The notes beneath the pieces were generated by a model. The model saw only the letters and a program-made list of their open reading frames with translations, did not search any database and was not told the origin of the DNA. Positions 50,391 through 60,229 of a stretch of DNA of 64,000 nucleotides are shown here, piece after piece; position 1 is the stretch's first letter, and every line of letters begins with the position of its first letter. The position numbers were made by a program, and so were the translations under genes. Origin of the DNA: Sphingomonas sp. Leaf22 (GTDB taxonomy: Bacteria; Pseudomonadota; Alphaproteobacteria; Sphingomonadales; Sphingomonadaceae); assembly GCF_001421715.1 (NCBI RefSeq), contig NZ_LMKP01000001.1, positions 14,358 through 78,357 of the forward strand, in the 5' to 3' direction.

Positions 50391-50999
50391 ATGGGACGCA
50401 GGTCGGATCACAGCCGCGCGGAGATCGAACGCATGCTGCTGGTCGAGGGGCATCGGCATCTGGCCGAGGTCGGGTTCGCACGGTTTTCGGCGCGTGAGGT
50501 CGCCAAGCGGATCGGCTATTCGATCGGCACGCTCTACAACGTCTTCGGCAGTTACGACCGGTTCGTCGTCGCGCTGAACACGCGAACCTTCGGCCTCTGG
50601 GCGAGGGATCTGGAGGCGATGCTGGCGGCGAGCGGCGGCGACCGCATCCGCTGTCTGGTCGAAAGCTATTTCGCGTTCGCGCGGACCAACCGCAATCTGT
50701 GGCTGGCAATCTATGACCATCATCTGCCCGGCGATTTCGTGTTGCCCGACGAAGATCACCGCCAGCGCGGCGAACTTACCCGGATCGTGATCCGCGAAAT
50801 CGCGGCGGTGCTGCCAGCGGAAAAGGCACCGGAAGTGCCGCATCTCGCCCGCTCGTTGGTAGCGACCGTCCACGGCCATTGCATGTTCGACCTGACCGGC
50901 AGCTTCGCGCTGATGGGGGAGGCGGAGCCGGTCGAGATGGCGCTGGCCCGCGTGCGCGAGACGCTGGCCGTCGCGTCAGGCGAAGGCCGCCTCGGTTAG
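50391..50999 (+). CDS. TetR-family transcriptional regulator
   Basis: This 202-residue protein has an N-terminal TetR DNA-binding domain (AREVAKRIGYSIGTLYNVF, about residues 35-53) and a C-terminal TetR_C-like ligand domain (WG-type, with NRNLWLAIYDHHLPGDFVL). The ligand is unknown. Its 3' end overlaps the convergent heme oxygenase gene by 24 bases, so the two transcripts are antisense at their ends. A regulatory tie to the heme oxygenase is possible but not shown. Confidence 0.88.
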   Translation: MGRRSDHSRAEIERMLLVEGHRHLAEVGFARFSAREVAKRIGYSIGTLYNVFGSYDRFVVALNTRTFGLWARDLEAMLAASGGDRIRCLVESYFAFARTNRNLWLAIYDHHLPGDFVLPDEDHRQRGELTRIVIREIAAVLPAEKAPEVPHLARSLVATVHGHCMFDLTGSFALMGEAEPVEMALARVRETLAVASGEGRLG

Positions 51000-51554
51000 C
51001 GCACGGAACCGGGCGAAGGCGGCGCGCGCGGCATCGATCATGCGTGCCTCCTCCGCATCGGTCATCGCCGCAGCGTCGATCACGGCGGTGAAGCGTCGCC
51101 AGTGTGCGGCGCGACCATCGGGATGGCCGGCAAGGTGGCGCGCGCCATGATCGGCGTCGAAGCCGATGCGCTGCGCCGCCTTGATCAGGAACGCCGCGCC
51201 CAGCGACGATCCTTCGGCGACGTAGAGCCAGCCGAGCGCGGCGGGCAGGTCGGCCGGCACCGGATCGGCATCGGGCAACGCGGGCGGCGGGAGTGCGACG
51301 TCGCGCAGATCGGCGGCGATCGCGGCGGAGCGATCGCGTTCCGCCAGATCGGGGATCAGCGCCCGTAACGCCGGTTCGGCATGGAGCGGGGCGAGCGCGT
51401 CGTGAAACGCCTGCTGCACGCGCAGGAACCGGACATAGCGTTCGGGCGCTGCGAAGGGATTGAGCGCCATGATCCGCGCATCGAGCCGGTCGTGCAGGTC
51501 GGTGGTCGCGGTCTTCAGGCGTTGCGATCGGGTCGGGGGCACGGGGGTGGACAC
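50976..51554 (-). CDS. Biliverdin-producing heme oxygenase
   Basis: This 192-residue cytosolic protein belongs to the bacterial heme oxygenase family (HemO/BphO type), which opens heme to biliverdin, CO and iron. The proximal His is probably His21 in TATTDLHDRLDA, and the distal helix has GWLYVAEGSSLGAAFLI with the flexible Gly residues. Such enzymes supply biliverdin to bacteriophytochromes or iron from heme. No phytochrome or heme-uptake gene is near it in this window. It lies downstream of the chemotaxis operon on the same strand but past a hairpin. Confidence 0.88.
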   Translation of the reverse strand: MSTPVPPTRSQRLKTATTDLHDRLDARIMALNPFAAPERYVRFLRVQQAFHDALAPLHAEPALRALIPDLAERDRSAAIAADLRDVALPPPALPDADPVPADLPAALGWLYVAEGSSLGAAFLIKAAQRIGFDADHGARHLAGHPDGRAAHWRRFTAVIDAAAMTDAEEARMIDAARAAFARFRALTEAAFA

Positions 51555-51589
51555 GCCCGCGCTCTAGCGGTTTCCCCGCGCCGGGGATA

Positions 51590-51618
51590 GCGGCCCGCTT
51601 CGGTGAGAAGCAGGCCGC
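51590..51618 (-). terminator. Hairpin at the end of the chemotaxis operon
   Basis: Arms GCGGCCTGCTTC and GAAGCGGGCCGC (minus strand) form a 12-bp stem with one G-U pair and loop TCACC, 19 bp after the last gene of the operon. No T run follows, so it is a possible rather than clear terminator. Confidence 0.45.
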
Positions 51619-51636
51619 ATCCGGTCAGACGGCTTC

Positions 51637-53331
51637 TCAGAAGAGCCCGTCGTCGTCCTCGTCTTCCTCGACGACCGCGCTTGCGACCGCGAAGCCGGGG
51701 GGGACGTTCGCCGCGTGAATGTCGCGTTCCTGCGCCATGGTGTAGAGCGTGGCGATCTGCGGCAGCAGCGTGCCGAGCGTGTCCAGCGCGTCGTCGGACA
51801 GGTCGGGCGACAGCGTGCTGGCCGACAGCACGATCGCCGCCTGTCGCATCGTCGCGCCCAGCGCCAGTTCGGCACCGATCTCGTCGCCGGTGATGGTCAA
51901 CAGCTCGAGCAGCTGCCGGGCGTCGTCGCCGCCTTCGCGCACCGCCATGTCGGTGCGCTGGCACCCCTCGCGGATAACGCTCAGCGCCTGGGCCAGCTTG
52001 GTACCCATATCGCCCCCGATGCTATTGTCGCGCTTGGCGGCGAGCGCGGCGTTGACCTGGGCCAGTTCGTGGATCGGCTGGCCGATGCCGCGCATGGCGT
52101 TGCCGAGCGAATGGGCATAGATGTCCACCTCGCCCGCGACGACCGACACCGCCTTGCCCAGATCGCCATGGCGACGGCACAGCAGGCGGGTGTTGGTGGC
52201 GATGTCCTGAACGTTGAACTGGACGCGCTGAAGATGTTCGAGGCGACCGGTCAGTTCGTCGACCGTTTCGGTGATGAGGCCCAGCATCGATGCCGAACGC
52301 TGGTCGGCTTCCTGCAACTGTCCGGTCAGGATCGCGATCTCGCCGACCGCCTGATCGATCTGCATCAGGAACGGGCGGCCGTTGCTGCCGCCATCGTCCT
52401 CGATCAGGGTCAGCAGGCCGTGGGTGTCGGGCTGCAATGCCTTGAGCGACGCGACCAGCAGCGATGCGTCGCGGTCGAAATCGACTGAACTCGCCTCCAG
52501 CAGCGCGGCGAGCAGATGGTGGACGACGCCGGTGACTTCCTCGTGCGCCGGTTCGGCGAGGGTCAGCCCGTCGAGCAGTTGCAGCGCCGAGACGACATGT
52601 TCCACCCGCTGGCGTGTGCTGTCGCCGACCTGCAACGCACCCAGCATCGTCGCGACGCGGCCTTGCACGGTGCGGGCGATCGACGCCACTTCGCGCGCCA
52701 TGGCGGCGACATTGCCCAGATGGCCGTGCAGCGCGTCGGCGTCGTGGGTCAGCCGCTTGGGTACGGCGGGCAGGATCTTCTTCGCCTCGGTCGCGAGCAG
52801 GCGGCCGGCCTGCTGCACGCTGCCGACGCTGCCCGACAATTCCTTCAGCTTGGCGAGGAAGCCTTCGAGATGTTCCTCACCCGCTGCCAGCCGCTGGCCC
52901 ATGTCGTTGACGAAGCCGACGAATGCGGCCTCGCCCGACGCGGCGATCTTGATATTCATGCCATAGATGTGGAGCACGCGCAGCGCCTGCCGCATGTCCA
53001 TCACATGGTCGCGCAGCACGCGCGAGGCGGTGCCGATGCGCGCCATGTCGGCTTCGCGTTCGGCCTGTACCGCCGGCAGCGCGTCGAGCTGCGCGGCGAC
53101 GTCCTTCAGGCTGGTGACGGCGATACCCGCGACGCTTTCGTCGAGCGCCCCGGTCACCCCCTCGATCGAGGTGATGATGCGGTCGATCGTGTCGATTGCG
53201 GTCGCGAGCGTCGTGCCGGCGCGGACGAAGCGCGCATCCATGCTCGCCGCCATCAGGGCGAGCATCCGCTTCAGATCGGCTGCCTCGATCGTCATCGCCT
53301 GCGCCGTGTCGATCCGTAAATGCTGCATCAC
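51637..53331 (-). CDS. Uncharacterised helical protein of the chemotaxis operon
   Basis: This 564-residue protein is cytosolic and almost entirely alpha-helical, with long heptad-like stretches resembling receptor signalling helices but no canonical MCP hairpin tip. Distinct blocks are ALRVLHIYGMNIKIAASGEA near residue 120, LRSHGDLGKAV-like CRRHGDLGKAVSVVAGEVDI near 400, and an acidic tail (VVEEDEDDDGLF). I cannot assign a family. It is the last gene of the che operon, 42 bp after cheB, so a role in chemotaxis signalling or adaptation is inferred. A GTG at 53331 directly precedes an ATG at 53328; either could start it. Confidence 0.7.
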   Translation of the reverse strand: MMQHLRIDTAQAMTIEAADLKRMLALMAASMDARFVRAGTTLATAIDTIDRIITSIEGVTGALDESVAGIAVTSLKDVAAQLDALPAVQAEREADMARIGTASRVLRDHVMDMRQALRVLHIYGMNIKIAASGEAAFVGFVNDMGQRLAAGEEHLEGFLAKLKELSGSVGSVQQAGRLLATEAKKILPAVPKRLTHDADALHGHLGNVAAMAREVASIARTVQGRVATMLGALQVGDSTRQRVEHVVSALQLLDGLTLAEPAHEEVTGVVHHLLAALLEASSVDFDRDASLLVASLKALQPDTHGLLTLIEDDGGSNGRPFLMQIDQAVGEIAILTGQLQEADQRSASMLGLITETVDELTGRLEHLQRVQFNVQDIATNTRLLCRRHGDLGKAVSVVAGEVDIYAHSLGNAMRGIGQPIHELAQVNAALAAKRDNSIGGDMGTKLAQALSVIREGCQRTDMAVREGGDDARQLLELLTITGDEIGAELALGATMRQAAIVLSASTLSPDLSDDALDTLGTLLPQIATLYTMAQERDIHAANVPPGFAVASAVVEEDEDDDGLF

Positions 53332-53373
53332 GTAGGTCCTAGGCGAGAGGGCGGCTGGAGGCGGGGGCAGCGA

Positions 53374-54450
53374 TCATCGCGCCGTGGCCATCAGCAATTC
53401 GCGGGCGATATTCTGAAGCGGTACGACCCGATCGGCGGCACCGCGCGCGATCGCTTCCTTGGGCATGCCGAACACGATCGAGGTCGCTTCGTCCTGGGCG
53501 AAGGTGCGGGCACCGGCCTGCTTCATCTCCAGCAGGCCGCGCGCGCCGTCGTCGCCCATACCGGTCATGATGATCCCGACCGCGTTCGACCCGGCGTTGC
53601 GCGCCGCCGACCGGAACAGCACGTCGACCGACGGACGATGGCGCGAGACCAGCGGCCCTTCGCGGACCGCCACGACATAGCGCGCACCCTGCCGTTCGAG
53701 CAGGGTATGGCGCAGGCCGCCGGGCGCGATCAGCACATGGCCGCGCATCACCGTATCGCCGTCCTCGGCCTCCTTCACGTCGACCTGGCACAGGCCGTTC
53801 AGCCGTTTCGCGAAGGCGCGGGTGAAGCTTTCGGGCATATGCTGGACGATGACGATGCCGGGCGAGTTGGCGGGCAGTGCCTCCAGCACCTCGCGCAGCG
53901 CCTCGGTCCCGCCGGTCGACGCGCCGATGCACACGACCATTTCGGTCGTGCGGCTCATCGCGCGGCCGGTGGGCGGCGGCAGGACGGCATCGGCGGTGAG
54001 CTTTTCGGGGGGCGAACTGATGCGGCCCGATGCGCTGCGCGACCGCAGCCGGGCGCGGGCCGCACCCTTCACCGTGTCGCGGATACGCATCTTGGAATCG
54101 TTCAGGTGGTCGGCGACGCCCAGGCGCGGTTTCAGGATCACGTCGACCGCGCCGGCTTCCAGTGCATGCAGCAGCGTTTCCGACCCTTCCTCGACCAGCG
54201 ACGAGCACATCACCACGGGAATCGGCTTCTGGCTCATCAGCTTGCGCAGGAACGTCACGCCGTCCATGCGCGGCATTTCGACGTCGAGGGTGATGACGTC
54301 GGGTATTTCCTCCTGAATGTACCGCGCGGCGGCAAAGGGATCGGCGGCAGCGGCGATCACCTCGATCTCGGGGTCTTCGTTCAGGATGGCGGTCATCGCC
54401 TGGCGCACGCTGGCGCTGTCGTCGATCACAAGGACGCGGATCTTGGCCAT
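53374..54450 (-). CDS. cheB: Chemotaxis protein-glutamate methylesterase CheB
   Basis: CheB removes methyl groups from (and deamidates) receptors during adaptation. The 358-residue protein has an N-terminal receiver ([14 protein letters not shown], Asp56 in [13 protein letters not shown]), a linker, and the C-terminal esterase with catalytic Ser in [15 protein letters not shown], His in [14 protein letters not shown] and Asp in [15 protein letters not shown]. The start at 54450 is 2 bp after the cheR stop, so the two are coupled. A longer upstream frame is antisense or shifted relative to cheR and is rejected. Confidence 0.96.
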   Translation of the reverse strand: MAKIRVLVIDDSASVRQAMTAILNEDPEIEVIAAAADPFAAARYIQEEIPDVITLDVEMPRMDGVTFLRKLMSQKPIPVVMCSSLVEEGSETLLHALEAGAVDVILKPRLGVADHLNDSKMRIRDTVKGAARARLRSRSASGRISSPPEKLTADAVLPPPTGRAMSRTTEMVVCIGASTGGTEALREVLEALPANSPGIVIVQHMPESFTRAFAKRLNGLCQVDVKEAEDGDTVMRGHVLIAPGGLRHTLLERQGARYVVAVREGPLVSRHRPSVDVLFRSAARNAGSNAVGIIMTGMGDDGARGLLEMKQAGARTFAQDEATSIVFGMPKEAIARGAADRVVPLQNIARELLMATAR

Positions 54451-54452
54451 GC

Positions 54453-55301
54453 TCAGTCCTTCATGAAAACGGTGTAGGAAACGGTCGAGACCGGCAGGTC
54501 CATGCCGGCGATCGATTCCGAATGGCCAAGGAACAGATAGCCGCCGGGACGCAGGCAGTCGCACAGCCGGCGCACCACCTTTTCCTGCGTCTCCTTGTCG
54601 AAATAGATCAGCACGTTGCGACAGAAGATGATGTCCATCGGCGCACCGACCGGATAGCTGGCATCCATCAGGTTCAGCCGGGCGAACCCGATCGCGGAGC
54701 GCAGCGCCGGCACGATCCGCGCCTGGCTCGACCGACGGTCGCGCGACGTGGCGACATAGCGTTGCCGCAGGGCCGCCGGCACCGGTTCGATCAGCTCCGC
54801 CGGATAAATGCCGCGCCGGGCGGTTTCGAGCACGGCGGTATCGATGTCGGTCGCGAGGATGCCGTAATCCACCCCGCTCTTCTGCGCGAACTGGTCCAGC
54901 ACCATCGCCATCGTGTACGGTTCGGCCCCGGTCGAACAGGCGGCGCTCCACGCCCGGATGCGGCGCTGGCCGGTATCGGCCAGCGTCGGCAGCGCGGTCT
55001 GCGCCATGAAGTCGAAATGGCCGGGTTCACGGAAGAAGTCGGTCTTGTTCGTCGTCACCGCATTGATGAGGTGGATCATCTCGTCGGGGTGCGCGCTGCC
55101 GTCGAACAGATGATCGCAATAGGCATCCAGCGTGTCGATAGCGACCTCGCGCATCCGCCGTTGCAACCGGCCCTGCAACATGGTCGCCTTGCTGGGGGGC
55201 ATCTTGATCCCCGTCTTATCGAAGATCAGCGCCGACAGCCGCGCGAATTTAAGCGGGCTCAGTCGATCCTGATCGGGAGACAGGGCGGGCAGTGCGGACA
55301 T
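54453..55301 (-). CDS. cheR: Chemotaxis protein methyltransferase CheR
   Basis: CheR methylates receptor glutamates with S-adenosylmethionine. The 282-residue protein has the N-terminal helical domain ([20 protein letters not shown]), the SAM motif [19 protein letters not shown] near residue 140, and the late block [18 protein letters not shown] with [12 protein letters not shown]. The SAM motif reads CSTGAE where CSTGEE is commoner. It lies between the soluble MCP gene (79 bp upstream) and cheB (2 bp downstream). Confidence 0.96.
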   Translation of the reverse strand: MSALPALSPDQDRLSPLKFARLSALIFDKTGIKMPPSKATMLQGRLQRRMREVAIDTLDAYCDHLFDGSAHPDEMIHLINAVTTNKTDFFREPGHFDFMAQTALPTLADTGQRRIRAWSAACSTGAEPYTMAMVLDQFAQKSGVDYGILATDIDTAVLETARRGIYPAELIEPVPAALRQRYVATSRDRRSSQARIVPALRSAIGFARLNLMDASYPVGAPMDIIFCRNVLIYFDKETQEKVVRRLCDCLRPGGYLFLGHSESIAGMDLPVSTVSYTVFMKD

Positions 55302-55380
55302 CGGGCAGGTTCCAATCGATCGACGTGGCGGCGACGGTCACGTCGTCAGCTCCGGGGGCGGGCAAGGCGCAGGGCGGCGG

Positions 55381-57312
55381 TTATGCCGCCCGGCTGAAAT
55401 CGGCGTCTTCGGCATCGCTGCCGCCCTGCGACAGATCGAGTGCGAAGCCACGGACGCGGGACTGCTGCTCGGCGATGTTGCCGGCACGCGCCTTGACCGG
55501 TGCCTTGGGCGTCTTCGCCTTGCCCTTGGCCGGTGCACGCCGCGCGGGAGCCGTCGCCACGGTCGCCGGTGCCTTCGCCGGGCCATCGGCCCGTTGGAAG
55601 AAGGCGATGCTGGTCTGCAGTTCCTCCGCCTCGCCCGCCAGTTCGTCGGCGGTCGACGAAATCTGGTCCGATGCCGATGCGTTCTGTTGCGTCACCTGAT
55701 CCAGCTGTTGCAACGCCTGGTTGATCTGCGATGCGCCAATGTCCTGTTCGCGGCAGGCCGCGCTGATCTCGGACACCAGTTCGGCGGTGCGACGGATGTC
55801 GGGGACCAGCTTGGTCAGCATCTCGCCTGCCTGGCCGGCGGCCTTGACCGTGTCGGACGAGACGGCGTTGATCTCGGCGGCGGCACTCTGGCTGCGTTCG
55901 GCGAGCTTGCGGACTTCGGAAGCGACGACCGCGAACCCGCGACCATGTTCGCCGGCCCGTGCCGCCTCGACCGCGGCGTTCAGCGCCAGCAGGTCGGTCT
56001 GCCGTGCAATTTCCTGCACGATGCCGATCTTTTCGGCGATGGTGCGCATCGCGGAGACGGCGCGGTCGACCGCAAGGCCGCTGGCCTCGGCGTCCTTCGA
56101 CGACTGGCGCGCGATCTTCTCGGTCTGGGCGGCATTGTCGGCATTCTGTTTGATGTTGGCCGCCATCTCTTCCATCGCCGCCGATGCTTCCTCGGCGGCG
56201 GCGGCCTGTTCGGTCGCGCCCTGGCTCACCTGTTCGGACGAAGCCGACAGCTGCTGGCTGCCTGCGGCGACCTGATCGGAAGCGGATGCCACCTCGTTCG
56301 CGAATTTCGACAGATTGTCGACCAGACGGTTGATGGCGTCCTTCATCCGCTGATGATCGCCGTCGCACGCGATCTCGACCCGGCCGGTCAGGTCGCCGGT
56401 GCTGACGCGGTCGAGTACGCGATTGCCCTCGGCGATCGGCAGGATGATCGCGTCGAGCATCCCGTTGATGCCGGCGATGATGGCGGCATAGTCCCCGGCG
56501 AACCGCGCGGCGTCGCCGCGTTCGTTCAGCCGACCGGCGGTTGCCGCGCCGATCAGGCGACGGATTTCGCCGGAGATTTCCTTGAAATTGCTGCGCAGCG
56601 TTTCGATGGTTTCGTTGATGAAGGCTTTCTTGCCGGGGAAGGGTTCGAGCGTCGCTTCGAAATCGCCCTCGCCGAACGCCTTGAGGCAGGCCATCGCCTT
56701 TTTCTTCACCGCGATATGGCCGGCGACCATGGTATTGATGCCGATCGCCATCGTGCGGAAGTCGCCGGGGAATTTGTCGACAGCGACCTGTACGTCGATG
56801 TCGCCGCGATCATGTTCGGCCGACATATGGTTCATTTCGGCGATCAGCATGCGCAGATTGCCACGCAGCGTTTCGATCGTGTCGTTGATGAACGCCTTCT
56901 TGCCCGGCAGGCGATCGAACGGCACATCGAAATGGCCGTTCGCCAGTTCGCGAACGCAGCCCAACGCCGCCTTCTTCGTATCGATATGCGCCGTGACCAG
57001 CCGGTTCACCTGGCTCGCGATCCGCCCGACATCGCCGGGAAAGGCGTCGGTCTGCAACAGTACGTCGATGTCGCCGCGATCATGCTCGGCCAGAACATGG
57101 CCCACCGCCGCATCGAGCCGGGAAACCGGGGCGAGCGCGGTGTCGAGCATGGCGTTGACCGCGGCCAGGAGGTCCCGCGCCTCGTCGGTCGCCGCATCCT
57201 CGCGCAGCCGTTGCGACAGGTCGCCGGCGGCGATGGAACGGGTCAGGGCGTGGATCTCGGCAATCGCCGTGGCGGGCCGGGCGGAACGTTTGAACTGCGC
57301 GAACATCGACAT
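55381..57312 (-). CDS. Soluble methyl-accepting chemotaxis protein with duplicated domain
   Basis: This 643-residue receptor has no membrane helix and no signal peptide, so it is cytoplasmic. Residues 71-160 and 161-250 are a tandem duplication with a period of exactly 90 residues ([10 protein letters not shown]...FPGD...[14 protein letters not shown] in both), probably HAMP-like units. A further HAMP-like region and then the signalling hairpin follow ([20 protein letters not shown]). The C-terminal tail is Ala/Pro/Lys-rich and ends [25 protein letters not shown], like the other MCP here. I prefer the ATG at 57312, nine bases after AGAGG, over 57321. It senses an intracellular signal of unknown kind. 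Confidence 0.9.
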   Translation of the reverse strand: MSMFAQFKRSARPATAIAEIHALTRSIAAGDLSQRLREDAATDEARDLLAAVNAMLDTALAPVSRLDAAVGHVLAEHDRGDIDVLLQTDAFPGDVGRIASQVNRLVTAHIDTKKAALGCVRELANGHFDVPFDRLPGKKAFINDTIETLRGNLRMLIAEMNHMSAEHDRGDIDVQVAVDKFPGDFRTMAIGINTMVAGHIAVKKKAMACLKAFGEGDFEATLEPFPGKKAFINETIETLRSNFKEISGEIRRLIGAATAGRLNERGDAARFAGDYAAIIAGINGMLDAIILPIAEGNRVLDRVSTGDLTGRVEIACDGDHQRMKDAINRLVDNLSKFANEVASASDQVAAGSQQLSASSEQVSQGATEQAAAAEEASAAMEEMAANIKQNADNAAQTEKIARQSSKDAEASGLAVDRAVSAMRTIAEKIGIVQEIARQTDLLALNAAVEAARAGEHGRGFAVVASEVRKLAERSQSAAAEINAVSSDTVKAAGQAGEMLTKLVPDIRRTAELVSEISAACREQDIGASQINQALQQLDQVTQQNASASDQISSTADELAGEAEELQTSIAFFQRADGPAKAPATVATAPARRAPAKGKAKTPKAPVKARAGNIAEQQSRVRGFALDLSQGGSDAEDADFSRAA

Positions 57313-57403
57313 GGTGGGCATCCTCTTTTCTGTTTTCTGGTTGGCGGCCGGTGGATTGCCGGCCGTGTCGCATCCCGCCGCCCGATGCGACACGGCGACG
57401 GGT

Positions 57404-57883
57404 TCAGGCCGCGGCGGCGAGGGTCGCGATCGCGGGGTCGTCGTTGGAAAAAATTTCCGCCGTGTCGATGATGACGACGAAGCCGTCGGCTTCGCGAACC
57501 ACCCCTTGGATATAGTCGGACCGCCAGCGCATCCCGACATCGGGTGCGGATTCCAGCCGGTCGCGTTCGAAGGTCGCGACCGCGATCACCCGGTCGACCA
57601 CCAGACCGAGCGCGAGCGTCCGGTCGGGCAGGGCGACGTCGACGATCAGCACGCGGGTGGCCAGCGTCGGTTCGACCGGCGACAGGCCGAGCCGGGTGCG
57701 CAGGTCGACCATCGGCACCCCCTGACCCCGCACATCGGTCAGGCCCAGCATCCATGCCGGTCCGCCGGGTACGCGAAAGGCGGGCGTATAATCGAGGATC
57801 TCGCGGACCATGGTCACGGAGACCGCGAACACCTCTTCCCCCAGGCCGAAGGTGACGACCTGCACCGGTGCCGCGCCGGTCAT
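57404..57883 (-). CDS. cheW: CheW coupling protein (second copy)
   Basis: CheW links receptors to CheA. The 159-residue protein is a single CheW domain: [20 protein letters not shown] at the N-terminus, [20 protein letters not shown] near residue 40, and [20 protein letters not shown] near 92. Its ATG overlaps the stop of the transmembrane MCP gene (ATGA at 57880-57883), and the soluble MCP starts 91 bp after it. The two CheW proteins of this operon differ in sequence and may serve different receptors. Confidence 0.95.
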   Translation of the reverse strand: MTGAAPVQVVTFGLGEEVFAVSVTMVREILDYTPAFRVPGGPAWMLGLTDVRGQGVPMVDLRTRLGLSPVEPTLATRVLIVDVALPDRTLALGLVVDRVIAVATFERDRLESAPDVGMRWRSDYIQGVVREADGFVVIIDTAEIFSNDDPAIATLAAAA

Positions 57884-59682
57884 GCCGCGCGTCCGAAGGC
57901 GGCGTCGTCCCCGTCCGGCCCGCCCTGCATCAGGTCGAGCGCGAAGCCACGGGCGCGGGCCTGCTGGTCAGCGACCGAGTTCGCCTTGGCCTTTGCCTTG
58001 GGCTTGGGTGCGGGTGCCGTCCTGGCCTTTGCGGATTTGGCCGGGGCGGGGCGCTTCGTCGCCGCGACCGAACCATCGTCGATCCGGAAGAAAGCGATGC
58101 TCGACTGCAGTTCCTCGGCCTGTCCGGCCAGTTCCTCGGACGTCGAGGTGATCTGTTCGGAGGCCGATGCGTTCTGCTGCGTTACCTGATCGAGCTGTTG
58201 CAGCGCCTGGTTGATCTGCGACGCACCGATGTCCTGTTCGCGGCAGGCCGCGCTGATTTCGGACACCAGTTCGGCGGTCCGGCGGATGTCGGGGACCAGC
58301 CTGGTCAGCATCTCGCCGGCCTGCGCCGCTGCCTGTACGGTATCACCCGATACCGCGCTGATTTCGGCGGCCGCAGTCTGGCTGCGTTCGGCCAGCTTGC
58401 GGACTTCCGAAGCGACGACCGCAAAGCCGCGACCATGTTCGCCGGCACGGGCTGCTTCCACCGCCGCGTTCAGCGCCAGCAGGTCGGTCTGGCGGGCGAT
58501 CTCCTGCACGATGCCAATCTTCTGCGCGATCGTCCGCATCGCACCGACGGCGCGTTCGACCGCGACACCGCTGGCCTCGGCATCCTTCGACGACTGGCGC
58601 GCTATCTTTTCGGTCTGGGCGGCATTGTCGGCATTCTGTTTGATGTTGGCCGCCATCTGCTCCATCGACGCCGAAGCCTCTTCCGCAGCGGCGGCCTGTT
58701 CGGTCGCGCCCTGGCTCACCTGTTCGGACGAAGCCGAAAGCTGTTGGCTGCCGGAGGCGACATTGTCCGCCGCGCCCGACGCGTCGCCCACGACGCTGCG
58801 AAGCCGCTCGACCATCGACACCAGCGAATGGCCCAGTCTGTCCTTGTCCGACAGCGGCGTGTGCTCGACGGTCAGGTCGCCCTTGGCGATCGCATCGGCC
58901 AGCGTCGCGGATTTGCGCAAGGCAATGGTCATCCGGTTGACGGTGTCGACAAGGTCCTTGATCTCGTCATTGCTGGTGACGGTCACGTCGTTGTCGAGGT
59001 CGCCGGTGGCAACCGCGTCGAGCGCGCCGCCGACCCGCTTCAGACCACGCGACACGATCATGCTGATCCACACCGCGCCACCCATGGCGATCAGGACGGC
59101 AATCACGGCTGCCGTCATCAGCATCGTCCGCGCGCTGCTGTAAGCCGCTTCGCTCTCGGCCCGGGATTCCGCCATCTTCTCGCTGCTGCGCTGAATGAGA
59201 ACGTCCAACGACGCGGACATTTTCTTCATCAGTTCGCGCGACGTCGTCAGCGTCATACGGGCTGCGTCGGCATCGTTGTTGGCCAGTGCGAGCGTCCGGA
59301 TCTTGGCGTTGACGCCCTTGTACTCCTGCCAGTTCGCGTCGACCTTCGCCCAGTCCGGCCTGGACCGTTCGGCGGTCTTCTGGATCGCGACCGCGATCAT
59401 CTGATCGAGCTGGGCAACCTTTGCGACCGATTCCTGATCGAGCTGACCGACAAACGTCATGTCGTCGCTCAGCGCCATGTTCTTTTCGAGACGCAGCAGT
59501 TCGTTGAGCGTAACCTTGATCGTCAGGTTGCGGTTCTGGCGCGACACCGGACCGTCGATGAGTTCGACGAAACCCTGGTTCATCGTCCCCATCTTGGTGA
59601 TACCGATCGTAACCACCGCCAGCAGCAGGGCGATCATCACTCCGAAAGTGACGCCGAGCTTCATCTTCAACGTTGCACGCAT
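57880..59682 (-). CDS. Transmembrane methyl-accepting chemotaxis protein
   Basis: This 600-residue receptor has a short cytoplasmic N-terminus, a first membrane helix ([20 protein letters not shown]), a periplasmic four-helix-bundle sensor of about 155 residues, a second helix ([20 protein letters not shown] near 190-209), HAMP, and the signalling hairpin with [20 protein letters not shown]. The 4HB_MCP sensor type is common and does not reveal a ligand. It ends with a Lys/Ala linker and the tail [25 protein letters not shown], shared with the soluble MCP. GGGGGG precedes the ATG at 59682. It lies between the two cheW genes. Confidence 0.95.
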   Translation of the reverse strand: MRATLKMKLGVTFGVMIALLLAVVTIGITKMGTMNQGFVELIDGPVSRQNRNLTIKVTLNELLRLEKNMALSDDMTFVGQLDQESVAKVAQLDQMIAVAIQKTAERSRPDWAKVDANWQEYKGVNAKIRTLALANNDADAARMTLTTSRELMKKMSASLDVLIQRSSEKMAESRAESEAAYSSARTMLMTAAVIAVLIAMGGAVWISMIVSRGLKRVGGALDAVATGDLDNDVTVTSNDEIKDLVDTVNRMTIALRKSATLADAIAKGDLTVEHTPLSDKDRLGHSLVSMVERLRSVVGDASGAADNVASGSQQLSASSEQVSQGATEQAAAAEEASASMEQMAANIKQNADNAAQTEKIARQSSKDAEASGVAVERAVGAMRTIAQKIGIVQEIARQTDLLALNAAVEAARAGEHGRGFAVVASEVRKLAERSQTAAAEISAVSGDTVQAAAQAGEMLTRLVPDIRRTAELVSEISAACREQDIGASQINQALQQLDQVTQQNASASEQITSTSEELAGQAEELQSSIAFFRIDDGSVAATKRPAPAKSAKARTAPAPKPKAKAKANSVADQQARARGFALDLMQGGPDGDDAAFGRAA

Positions 59683-59704
59683 GATTCTATCCCCCCTTTA
59701 GGGA

Positions 59705-60229
59705 TCAGTGAATGGATGAAGCGACGGCATGGTCGCGGGTAATCGATTGGAAGATCGCGGTAAGGTCGGGCAGCACGACGATGTCGTCGTCGCCGTGCCG
59801 GACCAGCGAGCGGACATGTTCGCGCCGCCAGCGCAGACCGACGACCGGCGCGGTCTCGCTGCTGGTCGCCGCGAAGGTCGCGACTTCGTGCACCTTGTCG
59901 GTGCGCAGGCCGATGATCGTCGGTACGCCGTCGAGCTCGATTTCGATGACGACGATCCGGCTGTCCTTGGTCGAGGTCGACACGTCCATGCCGAACGCCG
60001 GATGCAGGTCGGCCAGCGGGATGATCCGCCCGCGAAAGTTGATGACGTTGCCGACCAGCGCCGGCGCACCCGGCACCCGCGTTTCGGGCATCATGTCGAG
60101 GATTTCGCGGACCAGCACCGCTTCGAGGGCGAAGCTCTGTCCGCCGAGGTCGAAGACCAGCACTTCGAGCTGATCGTCGCTGTTCCATGGGACCAGGCCG
60201 GCGGCCTGGTGGTTCTCAACCGGCTGCAC
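59705..60229 (-). CDS. cheW: CheW coupling protein (first copy)
   Basis: This 174-residue CheW has an N-terminal tail of about 22 residues and the full CheW domain (VLVFDLGGQSFALEAVLVRE, VPGAPALVGNVINFRGRIIP, LRTDKVHEVATFA). It bridges CheA and receptors. I choose the GTG at 60229 because AGGAGA lies six bases before it; a GTG at 60244 is also in frame but has no such site. The start lies inside the 3' end of cheA, so the two are coupled. Confidence 0.94.
   Translation of the reverse strand: MQPVENHQAAGLVPWNSDDQLEVLVFDLGGQSFALEAVLVREILDMMPETRVPGAPALVGNVINFRGRIIPLADLHPAFGMDVSTSTKDSRIVVIEIELDGVPTIIGLRTDKVHEVATFAATSSETAPVVGLRWRREHVRSLVRHGDDDIVVLPDLTAIFQSITRDHAVASSIH

Noticed and set aside
55594..57471. 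625-residue plus-strand frame, and similar ones at 57868-59742 and 60831-62246
   Set aside because: They are antisense to the MCP and cheA genes, with the mirror-image codon pattern typical of GC-rich DNA.
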